This document shows, piece after piece, positions 5,748 through 7,424 of a stretch of DNA of 7,424 nucleotides (position 1 is its first letter; each line of letters opens with the position of its first letter). The stretch comes from Acidimicrobiia bacterium (GTDB taxonomy: Bacteria; Actinomycetota; Acidimicrobiia; Acidimicrobiales; Ilumatobacteraceae): positions 1 to 7,424 of the forward strand of contig JACDGA010000086.1 of the NCBI GenBank assembly GCA_013815505.1, given 5' to 3'. Under the pieces are notes generated by a model. The model saw only the letters and a list, made by a program, of their open reading frames with translations. It was not told where the DNA came from and did no database searches. Both the position numbers and the translations under genes were made by a program.

Positions 5748-6890
5748 TCAGACCGCTCCGTGCGGGACGGCCCACAGGTGGTGGAGCGCGTAGGCACGCC
5801 ACGGGCGCCATCGCTGCGGATCGACCGTCGCGACTCGCAGCTCGGCGATGGCCCGCACGACGCCGAGATCCGTCGGCAAGAACGCGTCCGGATCACCCCG
5901 ACCGCGCATCGCGACGTAGTCGGCAGTCCACGGCCCGATGCCCGGCAGCGCGAGGAGCTGCGACGCGAGCTCGGCGCGCGAGATCGAGGCATCGAGGCGC
6001 AGGTCGCCGTCCAACACCGCTCGGCCGATCGCGACGATCGACGCCTTTCGGCGGCCCGGCATGGCGAACACGTCGGGCGGTGCCGCCGCCACGGCGTCTG
6101 GCGACGGGAACACGAGCTCACACGGCGCCGCAGCGGCGGCGAGTGACCGTTCGATCGGCTCGCCGAGTGCGCGCACGATGCGGCCCGTGACCGTGCGGGC
6201 GCCGGCGATCGAGATCTGCTGACCGACGACTGCGCGCACCGCCGTCTCGAACACGTCGACCGTGCCCGGCACACGTCGCCCCGGCGACGCCGCCACGAGC
6301 GGCGCCAGCAGCGGGTCGGCGGCGAGGTGCTCATCCACGACCTGAGGATCGGAATCGAGATCGAACAGCCGGCGCAGGCGGGCAACCGCAGGCGTCAGGT
6401 CGCGAGGATCCTCGAGCGTGAGCTCGACGTCGATACCGGTCGCCGACGCAGACGGCTCGACGGCGGCGACACCGTGACCATGAGGCAGCGACAGCGTGCG
6501 CGTGTAGCGACCGCCCCCGACGTGCTCGATGCCCGGAACGGTGCGCTGGGCGAGGAACTCGAGCGTCACCGCCGGGTCGTAGGGCGGGCGGGCCTCGAGC
6601 GCGAGACGCAGCGGAGATGCGGTTGGCGCGGCGGTCGGCGACCGTGAGATCGCCGAGCGGACGATCGCCCGACGGTGGTCGCGGGCGATCTTCGCCGGCG
6701 TCGCGCCCAGCTCGGTGACGACGAGCTCGTTCAGTTGGCGCGCACCGATGCCGAGCATCGACGCCAGCTCCGTGACGCCGGCTCGTTCGACGACGCCGTC
6801 GGCGATGAGCGCAACGGCGCGTGCCACCACATCGTCGCGACGATCCCAGTCGGGCGAGCCGGGCGCCGTCGTCCCGAGCGCGACAGACAT
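5748..6890 (-). CDS. AlkA-type DNA-3-methyladenine glycosylase II with a partial AraC-like HTH at the N-terminus
   Basis: This 380-residue base-excision repair enzyme should remove alkylated bases such as 3-methyladenine from DNA. Residues about 94-200 match the AlkA N-terminal domain (LRLALEARPPYDPAVTLEFL, YTRTLSLP, then the helix with LRRLFDLDSDP). The HhH-GPD glycosylase domain follows: FETAVRAVVGQQIS (214-227), the helix-hairpin-helix LPGIGPWTADY (315-325) and the catalytic aspartate D341 in FLPTDLGVVRA. WRPWRAYALHHLW closes the protein. Residues 11-80 (GSPDWDRRDDVVARA, IADGVVERAGVTELASMLG, RQLNELVVTELG) are the first helix-turn-helix of the AraC-like part found in Ada-AlkA fusions. The zinc/cysteine methyl-acceptor domain and the second AraC helix-turn-helix are missing. 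ATG 6890 lies 4 bp after the upstream stop, so translation is probably coupled. The glycosylase assignment is strong, while regulation by the HTH remnant is doubtful. Confidence 0.9.
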   Translation of the reverse strand: MSVALGTTAPGSPDWDRRDDVVARAVALIADGVVERAGVTELASMLGIGARQLNELVVTELGATPAKIARDHRRAIVRSAISRSPTAAPTASPLRLALEARPPYDPAVTLEFLAQRTVPGIEHVGGGRYTRTLSLPHGHGVAAVEPSASATGIDVELTLEDPRDLTPAVARLRRLFDLDSDPQVVDEHLAADPLLAPLVAASPGRRVPGTVDVFETAVRAVVGQQISIAGARTVTGRIVRALGEPIERSLAAAAAPCELVFPSPDAVAAAPPDVFAMPGRRKASIVAIGRAVLDGDLRLDASISRAELASQLLALPGIGPWTADYVAMRGRGDPDAFLPTDLGVVRAIAELRVATVDPQRWRPWRAYALHHLWAVPHGAV

Positions 6891-6894
6891 CGCC

Positions 6895-7424
6895 TCAGCG
6901 TGAGCGATACGTGGATCGGACGCCGACGGAGTCCTTGTTCAATCGCTTCGACAGGTGGAGCCCCTCGAGGACGAACTCGACGGCGCTGGCGACGGCGCCG
7001 GGCGACTCGTCGCCGCCCGTGAGCGTGGCAACAGGCGTCCGCAGCGCGTCGATCTGCTCGAGCAATGAGGCGATCTCGCGCGACCCGACGTGCTCGCCGG
7101 TGTGTACGACCGTGCCCTCGTCGAACGAGTCGGTGATCGCAATCAGCATCTCGGCCGGGACGCGCTCGCGGAAGACGGCGAGCACGGCACCGCTCAACAG
7201 GTTCTCGATGATCGCGCCGTCGCGTCCCTCGTCGAACGACTCGATCTCGATCTTGCCGCTCGTCGACGCCGCAAGCGCGTCGAGGTCGTCGACGCGGGCG
7301 ACGACGTCGCGCTCACCTCCTCGCAGACCGCGGCGCAGCGCGTTCGCGGCGAGCGCCTCGTAGTTGCTGACCGACAGTCGCACGCTCACGCCGCTGCGCT
7401 GGTTGACGTGACTGCTCGCCCTCG
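6895..7424 (-). CDS. Mg-chelatase (ChlI)-like AAA+ ATPase, C-terminal part (runs off right edge)
   Basis: The minus-strand frame is open from the window edge to the TGA at 6895, showing 175 residues of a longer protein. In-frame sequence before the first GTG (7389) reads HVNQRSGVSVRLSVSNYE together with the residues after it. This is a conserved stretch of Mg-chelatase subunit-I-like / MoxR-related ATPases, and the arginine in SGVSVR is likely the sensor-2 residue. GTG 7389 is therefore not the real start. Further on, STSGKIEIES, the repeated helical segments and the C-terminal VEFVLEGLHLSKRLNKD match the lid domain and tail of actinobacterial ChlI-like proteins of the Rv0958 kind. Walker A and B motifs lie outside the window. 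Such ATPases usually work with a VWA-domain partner to remodel a target, generally not in chlorophyll synthesis. The next gene, alkA, starts 4 bp downstream and is probably co-transcribed. Confidence 0.85.
   Translation of the reverse strand, partial: RASSHVNQRSGVSVRLSVSNYEALAANALRRGLRGGERDVVARVDDLDALAASTSGKIEIESFDEGRDGAIIENLLSGAVLAVFRERVPAEMLIAITDSFDEGTVVHTGEHVGSREIASLLEQIDALRTPVATLTGGDESPGAVASAVEFVLEGLHLSKRLNKDSVGVRSTYRSR

Overview
This window is GC-rich bacterial DNA with frequent GTG starts, GC-rich third codon positions and promoter boxes of the TAnnnT type. The proteins resemble actinobacterial families: a FadD15-like acyl-CoA synthetase, an Ada/AlkA-type glycosylase and a ChlI-like AAA+ ATPase. 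An actinobacterium is the best reading. A marine or soil Acidimicrobiia-type organism is possible, but the window alone cannot place it that finely.

Layout from left to right: (1) 1-206, minus strand, the N-terminus of a DoxX-like membrane protein that runs off the left edge. (2) 207-391, a divergent intergenic region with three short inverted repeats. (3) 392-973, plus strand, an NADPH-dependent FMN reductase (flavodoxin-like fold). Its stop lies 4 bp from the stop of the convergent gene to its right. (4) 978-4738, a minus-strand cluster transcribed in the order N-carbamoylputrescine amidohydrolase (aguB-type), agmatine deiminase (aguA-type), long-chain acyl-CoA synthetase (fadD15-type). The two agu genes are 2 bp apart and should be translationally coupled. 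fadD follows after 54 bp and may also have its own promoter. (5) 4813-4971, minus strand, a 52-residue lipoprotein gene with a strong ribosome binding site, separated from aguB by a hairpin that looks like a terminator. (6) 4972-5138, a second divergent promoter region. (7) 5139-5729, plus strand, an unrecognised, largely helical 196-residue protein with a basic tail, apparently translated from a leaderless GTG. (8) 5748-6890, minus strand, an AlkA-type DNA glycosylase carrying a shortened AraC-like helix-turn-helix at its N-terminus. (9) 6895-7424, minus strand, the C-terminal part of a Mg-chelatase-like AAA+ ATPase that runs off the right edge, 4 bp upstream of alkA.

Functionally, the clearest unit is the two-step agmatine pathway: AguA converts agmatine to N-carbamoylputrescine plus ammonia, and AguB converts that to putrescine, CO2 and ammonia. 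The acyl-CoA synthetase downstream has no obvious metabolic link. The AlkA-like protein repairs alkylated bases and looks like an Ada-AlkA fusion that lost its zinc/methyl-acceptor domain and half of its AraC domain. Nothing here looks like a mobile element, CRISPR array, defence island or RNA gene. The window reads as ordinary chromosomal housekeeping DNA. The most unusual items are the eroded Ada-AlkA architecture, the tiny acidic lipoprotein, and several genes that appear to use leaderless starts.
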